From positions 1,931,662 to 1,995,661 of the forward strand of contig NC_062256.1 of NCBI RefSeq assembly GCF_905475465.1: a stretch of 64,000 bases of DNA, given 5' to 3'. The stretch comes from Pieris napi. Taxonomy: Eukaryota; Arthropoda; Insecta; Lepidoptera; Pieridae. Under the pieces are notes generated by a model. That model was not told the origin of the DNA. It worked only from the letters and a program-made list of their open reading frames with translations, and made no database searches. Numbering within the stretch: the first letter of the stretch is position 1; each line of letters opens with the position of its first letter. This document shows positions 56,201 through 63,052 of this stretch, piece by piece. Made by a program: the position numbers and the translations under genes.

Positions 56201-58097
56201 TTAGCAAAAGACAGGAATACGTGGAAATCTTTAGAGGAGGCCTTTGTCGACAGACAAGCTGTTCCAGACAAAGATCCAGACGAACATACAATGATTAAAC
56301 CAATTTAATTTAGTAAGTACTTCGAAAGTAATTTAATTTAGTAGAAAAGTATTTAGAAAGTAATTATGTTAGGCATGTATTAATTAATGAGTATTATTGT
56401 AAGATAGAAACAGCAATAAAGGCTATTTTATTTTATAATTAAGACACTTTACATAATGGTTTCAGCGTGTGACTGTCACACCTGACGTCGTAGGAACCTT
56501 GGTTATGCACCAATGGACAGTGCGCAACACTCGCTCGTTCCGTAAAGGTAACCGGCTTGCTTTAAACCCACCAAAAAAGCCGACAGTCTGTCAGGCACTT
56601 CTGTGCCTGTGTCTTGGTTATGCACCAATGGAGAGTACGCAACACTCGCTCGTTCCGTAAAGGTAACCGGCTTGCTTTAAACCCACCAAAAAACAGTGCC
56701 CGACAGTGTGTCAGGCACAGAAGGCTGATCATCAACTTGCTCATAAACAAAATAATACCGAGAAAGATACAGAAATCTGGTTCGTGATAAGACTTATACA
56801 AAACTTAATTAATTCATAGCTTATTTAGCACTGTATTTAATAATCTATCATTACACGTACGTACAGTACGTAGTTATATTATATCTAATTACGTACTGCC
56901 GTGCGATTCTGTAACTCTGATAAGGTGGGAGCTTGTAGTTTGTTGTTTATCAGAATGCCAAATCATAAAATGACTGCTTCACGGCTGATTTGAGAGCGAC
57001 CGCCGATGCGAAAACCGCTGTGTGAGTTCGAAAAGTAAATTACAGAATCGTAAGACTGTACGTTCACATTAGTTTATTTATTAATTTAATAATTTTGTAC
57101 AATTCCTTTAATTTTTTGGTCACCCAAAGTGTGTATCGGAGGTAGTATCTCCCAGGAGAGACCTTGGGATCAATTTCACAGTTCGCTAGTGTGCAAAAGA
57201 AAATGTCTTCTGAAGCAGACCGTGGAAGACTTCCAGACATCTAGCTGATGCGGATCAAATGAGTTAATACGCCTTGTACGGTGATGAATGAGGCGGGAGG
57301 GATCAACATAATTTTAAATAAATAATAATAATAAAATTTTAATTCTTATAATTCTGAAGAGTGCCTGCGTCTGGGGGCTCAATAGATATATACTCTCGGG
57401 GCCTAACTCCGACGATAATCGCCACGCTTGTAAAACTAAGAAAGCCTGAGTGAGTTATGAACACGCCTTGGCTGGTACAAATTTAAAGGGTCAGCCTTGC
57501 GATTCTGTAACTCACTTTTCGAACTCACACAGCGGCGCATCGCTTCGCATCGGCGGTCGCTCTCAAATCAGCCGTGAAGCAGTCATGTGTGAGTTCGAAA
57601 AGTGAGTTACAGAATCGCAGGGCTGATTTATTTTTATGTAATAGTAGGCAAACGGGCAGGAGGCTTACCTGATGTTAAGTGATAACGCCAATGGACACAC
57701 AGAAAGCTCGCGGGTGCGTTGCCGGACTTTTAAGAATTGATACGCTCTTTTCTTGAAGGACCTTAAGTCGAATTGGTTCGGAAATACTTCAGTGGGCAGC
57801 TGGTTTCACATAGTGGTGATGAGCGACAGAAACTGCCTTGAGAAACGCTCAGTTGTGGTGATACGGATGGTATTTTGTGTTCTGAAGATTTACAGGAATT
57901 TTTTTTTGGCTCATTTCTAGACTGTTTTTGGTTTTAAAATAAAAAACGTACCTTTTTTCATCTGCATCGATATTCCTTTCTACAATCTCTATTTTCTCAC
58001 TATCTTCTTCAGTTCTGTGCGGTCTCTTTTTGTGACGTAACCTTCTAGTTCTCTTCTGTTGTGAATCGTCATCAGGTCTTGAAATATTCGTCTCCAT
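44284..58097 (-). CDS. Astacin-fold protein with all catalytic residues lost
   Basis: Pseudoprotease of the M12A (astacin) family. Exons (minus): 58097-57952, 55348-55224, 54347-54184, 46461-46314, 46055-45910, 44418-44284; all in phase, 287 aa from the ATG at 58097. AATAAA overlaps the TAA. Fold marks kept: KETCVRLEE, YVTGRVGGRQ (137-145), LGFYFEISRHDRDEHIRVHN, YDYES, LSKYDIIKINSVYG. The HExxHxxGxxH zinc motif is replaced: H to M164, E to M165, H to A168, H to F174. The Met-turn SxMHY became SATHP, losing Met and the Tyr ligand. Residues 1-60 are very basic and no signal peptide is seen, unusual for a secreted family. The first exon may instead be internal: an acceptor TTTCAAG|A at 58078 would join it in phase to the upstream domain at 58880. 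The 7.7-kb intron 46462-54183 holds Hsp70. Confidence 0.85.
44891..45533 (-). mobile_element. Non-autonomous Helitron, fourth family
   Basis: 5' TCACTACATAGTATAAAACA from 45533; 3' CTAG at 44891-94 next to 'cgacccgccccggcttcgca'. The block 'gtagtttcaaagatttaagc' is typical of insect Helitrons. In the last intron of the astacin-like gene. Confidence 0.75.
45752..45889 (-). repeat. SINE family A, internally deleted
   Basis: The 3' end ('gctgcaacctcta') is joined directly to the head ('ctgaagccactaggccaaga'), with the body missing. It ends about 20 bp from an astacin-like exon. Confidence 0.7.
46987..47342 (-). mobile_element. Non-autonomous Helitron, full length
   Basis: CTAG at 46987-90, hairpin 'ggcaaacgttgttttgac' (one mismatch), 'tcggtcgagccatttcggag', 5' TC end at 47342 on minus. 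Confidence 0.75.
47655..47815 (-). repeat. SINE family A, diverged
   Basis: Carries 'acaccttttcggtctgagct', 'gtgttaaatgcacacataga' and 'attggtgcacagcaggggat' in family order. Confidence 0.6.
47874..48110. mobile_element. TWA-type MITE (PIF/Harbinger-like)
   Basis: 237 bp between identical TTA trinucleotides (47871-73, 48111-13). Imperfect inverted ends ggatctgtttcacattgtac ... acatgtgaacagaccc. In the intron that also holds Hsp70. Confidence 0.65.
48817..49110 (+). mobile_element. Helitron, second family, 3' end lost
   Basis: 5' TCTTAATATATATAAATTAC at 48817, 'gtccgctatggactcctaaa', 'agatggcgctgtgttgaaag'. Matches 14041-14426 in reverse but lacks the CTAG end. Confidence 0.65.
49474..51354 (-). 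CDS. Hsp70: Hsp70 chaperone, intronless, divergent
   Basis: ATP-dependent cytosolic/nuclear Hsp70, 626 aa, from ATG 51354 (AAAATGG, the usual MVVVGIDLGTTYS start; the frame opens further only with a GTG). Family signatures present: IDLGTTYS (N-terminus), IYDLGGGTFDVSII and VLVGGSTRIPKIKDL in the ATPase domain, DLLLVDVVPLSLGVE linker, then GVFELNNIPPAPRGVAKIDV in the substrate domain. It ends ITEVD rather than EEVD, keeping the EVD that TPR co-chaperones read. Unusual: extra Cys (NCMTIEVF, NECASLIGEC), a short, basic lid end (RWRHRAKRQRSE) without the Gly/Pro-rich tail, and a one- to two-residue gap before RLSKSDVRRM. Upstream promoter elements suggest heat induction. A consensus donor (TTTAG|GTGAGT) lies 6 nt past the stop. 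Nested on the same strand in the astacin-like gene. Length is slightly short for Hsp70 (about 635-650). Confidence 0.97.
   Translation of the reverse strand: MVVVGIDLGTTYSCVAVWQNNNVKVIVNEHGNRTTPSCVAFTQRERLIGQAAKNQAAVNPKNTVFAAKRLIGRRYEDMGLQMDLRHYPFKVINENGKPKILVEYRGKMRSFSPEEISSMLLFRMKEVAEAYLGKNVDKAVITVPAYFTDAQRQATRLAGSIAGLEVIRIINEPTAAALAFGYDKKFSGERNVLIYDLGGGTFDVSIINISDSVYEVKATAGNSRLGGEDFDNRLVAYFAEDFKKRYGKEVLRYGKCLKRLKSAAEKVKLSLTSAAEATVHIESLYDRIDYHKLISRVLFEDLCSDLFEDTIKPIDKALKDARMSKSHIHDIVLVGGSTRIPKIKDLLKEFFNKDLTSSINPEEAIACGAAIQAAILSGHKINDLLLVDVVPLSLGVETSRGMMFKVIERNTPIPCRKVKEITTLEDYQNCMTIEVFEGERTLTKDNLLLGVFELNNIPPAPRGVAKIDVVFDIDANGILKVSARDKSTGNCETITIENTHRLSKSDVRRMIADAEKFREEDIENKIRLEVRNQLETYIYGVKQTVVDSLESLSSNECASLIGECKDAIAWVEENMDCFREEYERKMSELLRRWSATISKLNQRWRHRAKRQRSENMNDATTITEVD
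51420..51469 (-). promoter_or_regulatory. Hsp70 promoter: TATA box, heat-shock element, CCAAT
   Basis: TATATAA at 51426-51420 (minus), about 65 bp before the ATG. A heat-shock element with units GAG/TTC/GAA at correct 5-bp spacing (51443-51455, core TTCTAGAA) lies about 20 bp upstream. A CCAAT pentamer lies at 51465-69 (plus orientation). The predicted 5' leader is only about 40 nt, short for an Hsp70. Confidence 0.75.
52119..52932. mobile_element. Pogo/Tigger-like transposon, degraded
   Basis: 814 bp with inverted ends CAGTAGAATTCATATACAAC ... TATATCTGGATTCTACTG, flanked by TA on both sides (52117-18, 52933-34). Near 52500 the plus strand reads LKAAETLNVFVQSYFDDDL, like the end of pogo-type transposases. 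The rest is lost. Confidence 0.75.
53580..53866 (-). repeat. SINE family A, full length
   Basis: Complete reverse copy from 'gtggcgctacaacctttata' to the tRNA-like head ('tcgcacgctgaagccactcg'). Confidence 0.85.
54365..54620 (+). repeat. SINE family B, full length with poly-A
   Basis: Sense copy with a clean 18-bp A tail (54605 onward), starting about 18 bp from an astacin-like exon. Confidence 0.85.
54733..55176 (+). mobile_element. Long Helitron variant, copy 2
   Basis: Same 5' family and same extra 3' module as 21120-21575 ('aggtaggctaagtaaa', 'acgaagttcgcggggaca'). Lies between two astacin-like exons. Confidence 0.65.
55408..55979. mobile_element. PIF/Harbinger-type element carrying a MADF gene start
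   Basis: 572 bp between TTA duplications (55405-07, 55980-82), inverted ends ggccatgttca ... tgaacatagcc, and sub-terminal arrays of gcgcgttaacg units. At 55690 the plus strand encodes MSKIEDIDIDLLIDEVEKRP then NKNWMNP, the usual start of the MADF-domain DNA-binding partner of Harbinger transposases, soon diverging. Within an astacin-like intron. Confidence 0.75.
56029..56440 (+). repeat. LINE (RTE-type) ORF2 3' end
   Basis: The plus strand encodes QLKWRWTGHMLRESTEKWTR, TRRKRGRQTKR, one broken codon/frameshift, then TWKSLEEAFVDRQ and a short tail to an A/T-rich end. A classical LINE C-terminus. Confidence 0.75.
56460..56770 (+). repeat. SINE family A with internal tandem duplication
   Basis: Sense copy in which the block from 'ttggttatgcaccaatgga' to 'ctttaaacccaccaaaaaa' occurs twice (about 56502-56578 and 56611-56695). 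Confidence 0.7.
56898..57055. mobile_element. Fold-back MITE, copy 1
   Basis: Ends tgcgattctgtaact ... attacagaatcg. Inner blocks 'aatgactgcttcacggctga' and 'gctgtgtgagttcgaaaagt' are shared with the next two copies in different arrangements. Confidence 0.7.
57130..57245 (-). repeat. LWNRLP-type LINE tail fragment
   Basis: 'aatttcacagttcgctagtg' and 'cgtggaagacttccagacat' match the 1583 and 34890 copies. Confidence 0.55.
57494..57623. mobile_element. Fold-back MITE, copy 2
   Basis: 130 bp with inverted ends gccttgcgattctgtaactc ... gagttacagaatcgcagggc, continuing inward as ttttcgaactcacac / gtgtgagttcgaaaa. Confidence 0.8.
57635..57860 (-). repeat. Jockey-like LINE 3' end
   Basis: Close reverse copy of 7309-7545 ('aaacgggcaggaggcttacc', 'cagtgggcagctggtttcac'). 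It ends less than 100 bp from the first astacin-like exon. Confidence 0.7.
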
Positions 58098-58879
58098 CAG
58101 TATAAAACGAAATGTTACATTTTAACATAGACTTTACAAAAGCACTGGCTGATTCGGCAATTTTATTGCGAGATTACCACTAATCGAAAAAGGTGAAAAT
58201 GAAGGTTTGATTGTATTTTTAATGTCCAATATCGAAAAAAGTAATTTTTGGGATGAGCGTATAACTTAACTCAATTAGAGTGGTACGGCCTATACTTAGA
58301 CATATATCTTATATTCAACTTAATAAAATCGGTCAAGCCGTTTCCGAGGAGTTTGGTACACGAGAATTTATTTATATTTAATTAAATGGGCTGGTCCGAA
58401 ACTGGAGGCAAATCTACCACGATATATGGTTTACAAACGCAAGGAAAAAATTAACGTACGACTTTAACAAATCAACAGTATTCTTGTACGAATTATATAT
58501 TTACAAGTATAATAATTAGGGTTTCAAAGTTCATTCATATTTAAATTAATTTTTACTCGTTTCGACTAAATTCTACGTTAAATTTAAATATATTTTTTTT
58601 TACACGCTTTAAACGGTACATATATCTTTTGATTTATCAATTATAGCTATACTATAAAACCTCATATGTACTGTATTTAAGAAATAATACCAAAGTCTAT
58701 GTTTTCTGTCATCCGTTTTTAGTTTTGTACATATAAAAAGAAGCGTCAATTTTTTTAAATAAATAACAATTGTTATATAAGTTTAGGTCGTTGGTTTATA
58801 TTTTTCTAAAACGGGAATTATGTTTGAGATAAATATAAAGACTGTTATCGTTAGATCATTTAATTTTAAAATGTCTTAC

Positions 58880-60689
58880 CTATTCTTATACGATCTTCGC
58901 ATTATTGGCGCGTAATTCTTTTTCTTTTGGGAATTGATCGTTGTTGCCATTCTTAAAATTGATTTTGATGTTTCAATATTATCTGTGTTAGTGTCACTTG
59001 TTTTTTCTGTGACATGTGTAGTAGTTTTTACTTCATCTACAGCTTCTGTTATATCACTGGCAACACTTCGTTTTGTTCTTTCAATTGATTGATTATCTGT
59101 ACTGTTTTCTGGTCCCGCTCTATAGCCCATATGCGCATAGTTATAGATAACAGCTCTGCCTTGATGCTTAGTAGATTGGATATAAACTGGCCTATGTTGG
59201 GTAGAATACTTAACTGCGCCAAATTTGGTAGATTTAAAGTATTGTCTACACCTACCATTTTGCTTATCGTACCAGCTACATCTCGATCTGACATATTTGT
59301 CCATAGACTGTGATGTTTCACAGAACTCAGTCAAATTGGCTAGTGCATTATCCACTATGTTTTGTGTATACTCCGTTATAACTTCAATGATGCCTAGTAT
59401 ATCTGTTTTAGGACTCTTATCTTCTCTTTTCGAGTCCGAGCGGAGAAGCTCTTTAGTATCATTGCAGTATTTGATTCTAGCGTTTTTTAAAGCTAGTGAT
59501 GTTATTTTATACACGTCTTCTATTATATTTTGAACTTCATTATGTATGCCAAGGTCTTTGATACTTTTAGATACTTCTTCTGTCAGGTTTTCTGGTGGTG
59601 GAGTTATGTCGGGATTGACTCGAAGGCTTCTAGTATGATCCACGTCGATGTTGCGTTTTTTACGAATAATTCCAGGGTAGTGTTGACATAAATCTATTTT
59701 GGCCTGGCGGTCGCGCTTTTGGCACTCTGGGCCATAGACAATCTCAATCTTTCGAAGATCCGAAGTCGTTAGGCCGATTCTATTTTGTTTTGTGTTGCGA
59801 TCCTAAAAAAGATATCGCGTGAATATTTCAAGTGTAAGAATTTATGTATTTGAGCGTAGGTTAAATTTTTAAAAAATTAATAATATCAGTAGTAATGTAT
59901 TATTAGTATAACCATTATTACTTTTACTAAAAAAATTAAATTCGAAAACACCTGCTTTGCTACTACATTGAATACTTCTTAAACATGGCAAATGCATTCC
60001 ATTTAAATTAACTAAATAGGCTGTAGTCCCTCACTTACCTATTAAATGTAATGTAATCTATATCGGATAAGCGTAAATTTAATCAACTTTTGTGCTACTA
60101 TTTAAGTCCAAGTCTGAAACTCTAAATAACTTTATTCATATACGTAACCAAGTACACTTATGAACGTCAACAGAAAAGATGTAAAATTGATTACAAATTT
60201 ACATTTACTACCAGTTCGCAAGTCAAGGGCGTAGAGCGTCAAGAACTGGCAAAAAACTCTCCGCCACCCTTTTTAATCGCCAAGTTTTTAGTCATACAGA
60301 CTGTAAGTTTATTGGACACTTTCTTATGTTAAATATCCTTTTTAATAAATGAGGTCAGACTTAAATTACTTATTAGTCTTAAGTTAGGCTAGATCGTAAT
60401 ATTCCATGATGTCTTAGTGAAGACACATGTTTAAAAAAAAATACAAATTGTTTGAACTGGAGCAAATCAATTTAAGTCAAGTGTACGCTAATTAACAATT
60501 TCCCTTTACCAAACTTACTTTGTATTGCCTTAGGCAATCATAATTATCAAATTACCTTAAATATAATGGTCCTATGTCCGTTCTTGCTAAATTCCCGATC
60601 ACCAAAGTGCAGAACACTATTCACATCGTACGACAAACTTCTTAATTCTGGAGGTAACCTCAAATCCTTTGAGAATAGATCTATGTGAC
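58880..60689 (-). CDS. Second astacin domain (C-terminal part) plus long linker exon
   Basis: Exon 60689-60556 (starts phase 2, so earlier exons must exist) encodes ELRSLSYDVNSVLHFGDREF with FSKNGHRTIIFK. Exon 59802-58880 encodes RIGLTTSDLRKIEIVYGPEC, the astacin C-terminal helix, then about 280 residues with no known domain. The Met-turn SxMHY is SVLHF (Met to Leu, Tyr to Phe), so this domain is probably inactive too. The big exon ends at AATAG|GTAAGA, an excellent donor overlapping the TAA that would otherwise end the frame. Spliced to 58078 it gives one tandem protein with the gene at 44284-58097. No exon carrying the zinc-binding helix is visible up to 63.05 kb, so the 5' part is missing or lies beyond the aminopeptidase gene. 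Confidence 0.7.
60115..60300 (-). repeat. Interspersed LINE-like 3' end
   Basis: Reverse copy of 18305-18540 ('aacgtcaacag', 'caagtcaagggcgtagagcg', 'aactctccgccac'). Another fragment is at 62515-62610. Confidence 0.55.
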
Positions 60690-60724
60690 CTGAGAATATA
60701 TTATATGAGTATGTTCAGTGTTTG

Positions 60725-60930
60725 ATGTGATGTGCACCAATGGACTTTCTTTCTATATGCGCATTTAACATTCGCTCGAACGGTGAAGGAAACCGACATG
60801 TTTAAACCCAAAAAGTCGACGACGTGTGTCAGGAACTGGAGGTTGATCACCTACTTGCCTTTATTAAAAATGATTATGAAACAGATTAAGAAATCTGAGG
60901 CCTAGACCTAAAGAGCCACTGATTTATTTT
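60725..60930 (+). repeat. SINE family A, head missing
   Basis: Sense copy from 'gtgcaccaatggactttctt' through 'aacccaaaaagtcgacg' to 'taaagagccactgattt'. Confidence 0.75.
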
Positions 60931-61249
60931 ATGTTCAGTGTTTGAGAGCTATACTCTGATTTTTTATTCATTAGAATTCTGACAGCTATCATTTTTTGAC
61001 ATGTCAGAGATGGCAAACCTTTTGGCACGGGCACATTTTTCAATTTCAATACGAGCCTGAACATCATTATACATTTTATTGTTAATGTATCACACTTTTT
61101 GGGTCGCAGAGCCAGCGGAGGGAGTGTGTGTAATTTAGTAGAAATAAATGCATTTTATTTTTGTGTGAATTCGTTTTGTGGTCCTAATGGCTCGTATATG
61201 GCTCGGGTTGAAATACCCGACGCAAACTTAAACGATATAGGTTATCCTA

Positions 61250-61401
61250 TCTTTATATATTATCTTTTATGTAAGCTATCCTATCTTTTAAGTTGGATCA
61301 AACTACACACGGTGTGCAAATTTGATTGATATCGTTTCGGTAGTTTAGGAGTCCATAGCGGACAAACAACGTGACACGTAATTTATATATACATATTAAG
61401 A
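61250..61401 (-). mobile_element. Helitron 5' fragment, second family
   Basis: Minus 5' TCTTAATATGTATATATAAA from 61401, then 'cgttgtttgtccgctatgga'. The 3' part is absent. Confidence 0.6.
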
Positions 61402-61771
61402 TATAATGAAAATATTATATACACATAGCAATAAAACGATTACTATGATAAGAACATTTTGTAATGTCGTTAAGCAAATTCAATGCAGATACAATCAAAC
61501 TAACTGATAATTTTTATTTTGAAATACATGATATGAAGTGAAATTTATTCTGAACATAATTTGTAGTGTTTTTGAACTTGAACATGGTCTTGACTGCACA
61601 ATAGATAAAACATAAATTAATTATGCAATAATTAGTTAAAAAAGGTTTTTCGATTATTCATTTCGTTCATCCATTGGTATTAATTTAATAAAGTATATTA
61701 TTAAAAAGTGTTTCTAATTATTTCGTTCGAAATTTTGATGATAAAATTGTTTCAATCGCAATATACATATA

Positions 61772-62011
61772 TCTAATATATAAAATTCTCGTGTCGCGGT
61801 GTTTGTAGGTAAACTCCTCCGAAACGGCTTGACTGATTCTCATGAAATTTTGTGTGCATATTGTGCATAACTGAGAATCGGACAACATCTATTTTTCATC
61901 CCCCTAAATGTTAAGGGTAGTCCACCCCTAATTTTCACCCCTCTACGATCAACCCCTATTTTTTATTATAAATGATAAACATGGCAAAACGACGTTTGCC
62001 GGATCAGCTGG
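61772..62011 (+). mobile_element. Non-autonomous Helitron, internally deleted
   Basis: 5' TCTAATATATAAAATTCTCG, hairpin ggcaaaacgacgtttgcc and CTGG (mutated CTAG) end at 62011. 240 bp, against about 295 bp at 23265. Confidence 0.8.
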
Positions 62012-62091
62012 TTATTTTATAAAAATAAAAACTAATATATAGATATTTGAATACTGTCTAAACTAATATTAGTATCGGTGACCCCAGAGCT

Positions 62092-62291
62092 GCCCTGCGA
62101 TTCTGTAACTCACTTCACGAACTCACACAGCGGTTTTCGCATCGGCGGTTTCTCTCAAATCAGTCGTGAAGCAGTCATTTTATGATTTGGCATTCTGATA
62201 AACAATAAAGTACAACCTCCCACCTTTTCAGAATGCCAAATCATAAAATGACTGCTTCACGACTGTGAAGTGAGTTACAGAATCGCAGGGC
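62092..62291. mobile_element. Fold-back MITE, copy 3 (longest)
   Basis: Inverted ends gccctgcgattctgtaactc / gagttacagaatcgcagggc, and an inner inverted pair around 'ttttatgatttggcattctg'. Perfect outer arms of at least 20 bp. Confidence 0.85.
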
Positions 62292-63052
62292 TGGTGCTTT
62301 CCTCGCCCAGCTGTCAGAATTAAAGGTAAATTGTACAGCAACAGAGACCAAACTGTTTCAATTTGTTTTAATTTTCTATTTATTAATTTCTAATTATTGT
62401 TATGTAGGAATATTGTAAATATGTACTGTATAATAAAAGATGTATATGGGTTATGAAGAAATATAGTTTTTAATTATTTGTCTGAGTATCAGTCTGTATC
62501 TTACTTAACCATGAATAAACTCAAAATATCTTTATTCATATAAGTAAAGAAGAACGTCAAAAAAAGAAGTTTTAAAGAAATTAATTGTACATTTAGTACC
62601 AGTTCGCAAGTATACATATATACGAATATTTTAAGGGAACATAATGAAACAGACAAATAATAGCTATTTAAGGTAAATTATATATTATAATTAAAACATT
62701 TTTTCCTTAATTTGACTTTTATAATAGAAAAATCATGATTCAATATAAATTTTCTTATTACGGTTATTTAAAAATACAATACTGTTTTATCCGATTAAAT
62801 AAAAAAAATGTTAACTAAAATATCCAATGTTTTATTCCCCATTTATAACATTCTGCTGGAAATCAAACCCAGGACTTCTTGGAATCCTTAGACCGCCTAG
62901 GAGGCGGTAATTGGATGTTATTAAGGTCAAGGAATCGCGTGTACATTGTGTACGTGATGATACATTTAACATCTTCAGTCACCCGTGACCATGCAATTGT
63001 GGCACGCAAAACCTTGATCTATTGGTTTATGATAAAACAGTATTGTATGAAA

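Larger units (their letters stand above)
61402..63052. other. Gene-free stretch before the aminopeptidase
   Basis: AT-rich DNA holding the Helitron at 61772, the fold-back element at 62092 and a LINE-like fragment at 62515. Both strands were examined for an astacin zinc-helix exon (HExxHxxGFxHE-like); none was seen. Confidence 0.5.

Noticed and set aside
59049..59533. Plus and minus ORFs overlapping the astacin linker exon
   Set aside because: Shadows of the 923-bp linker exon in other frames.
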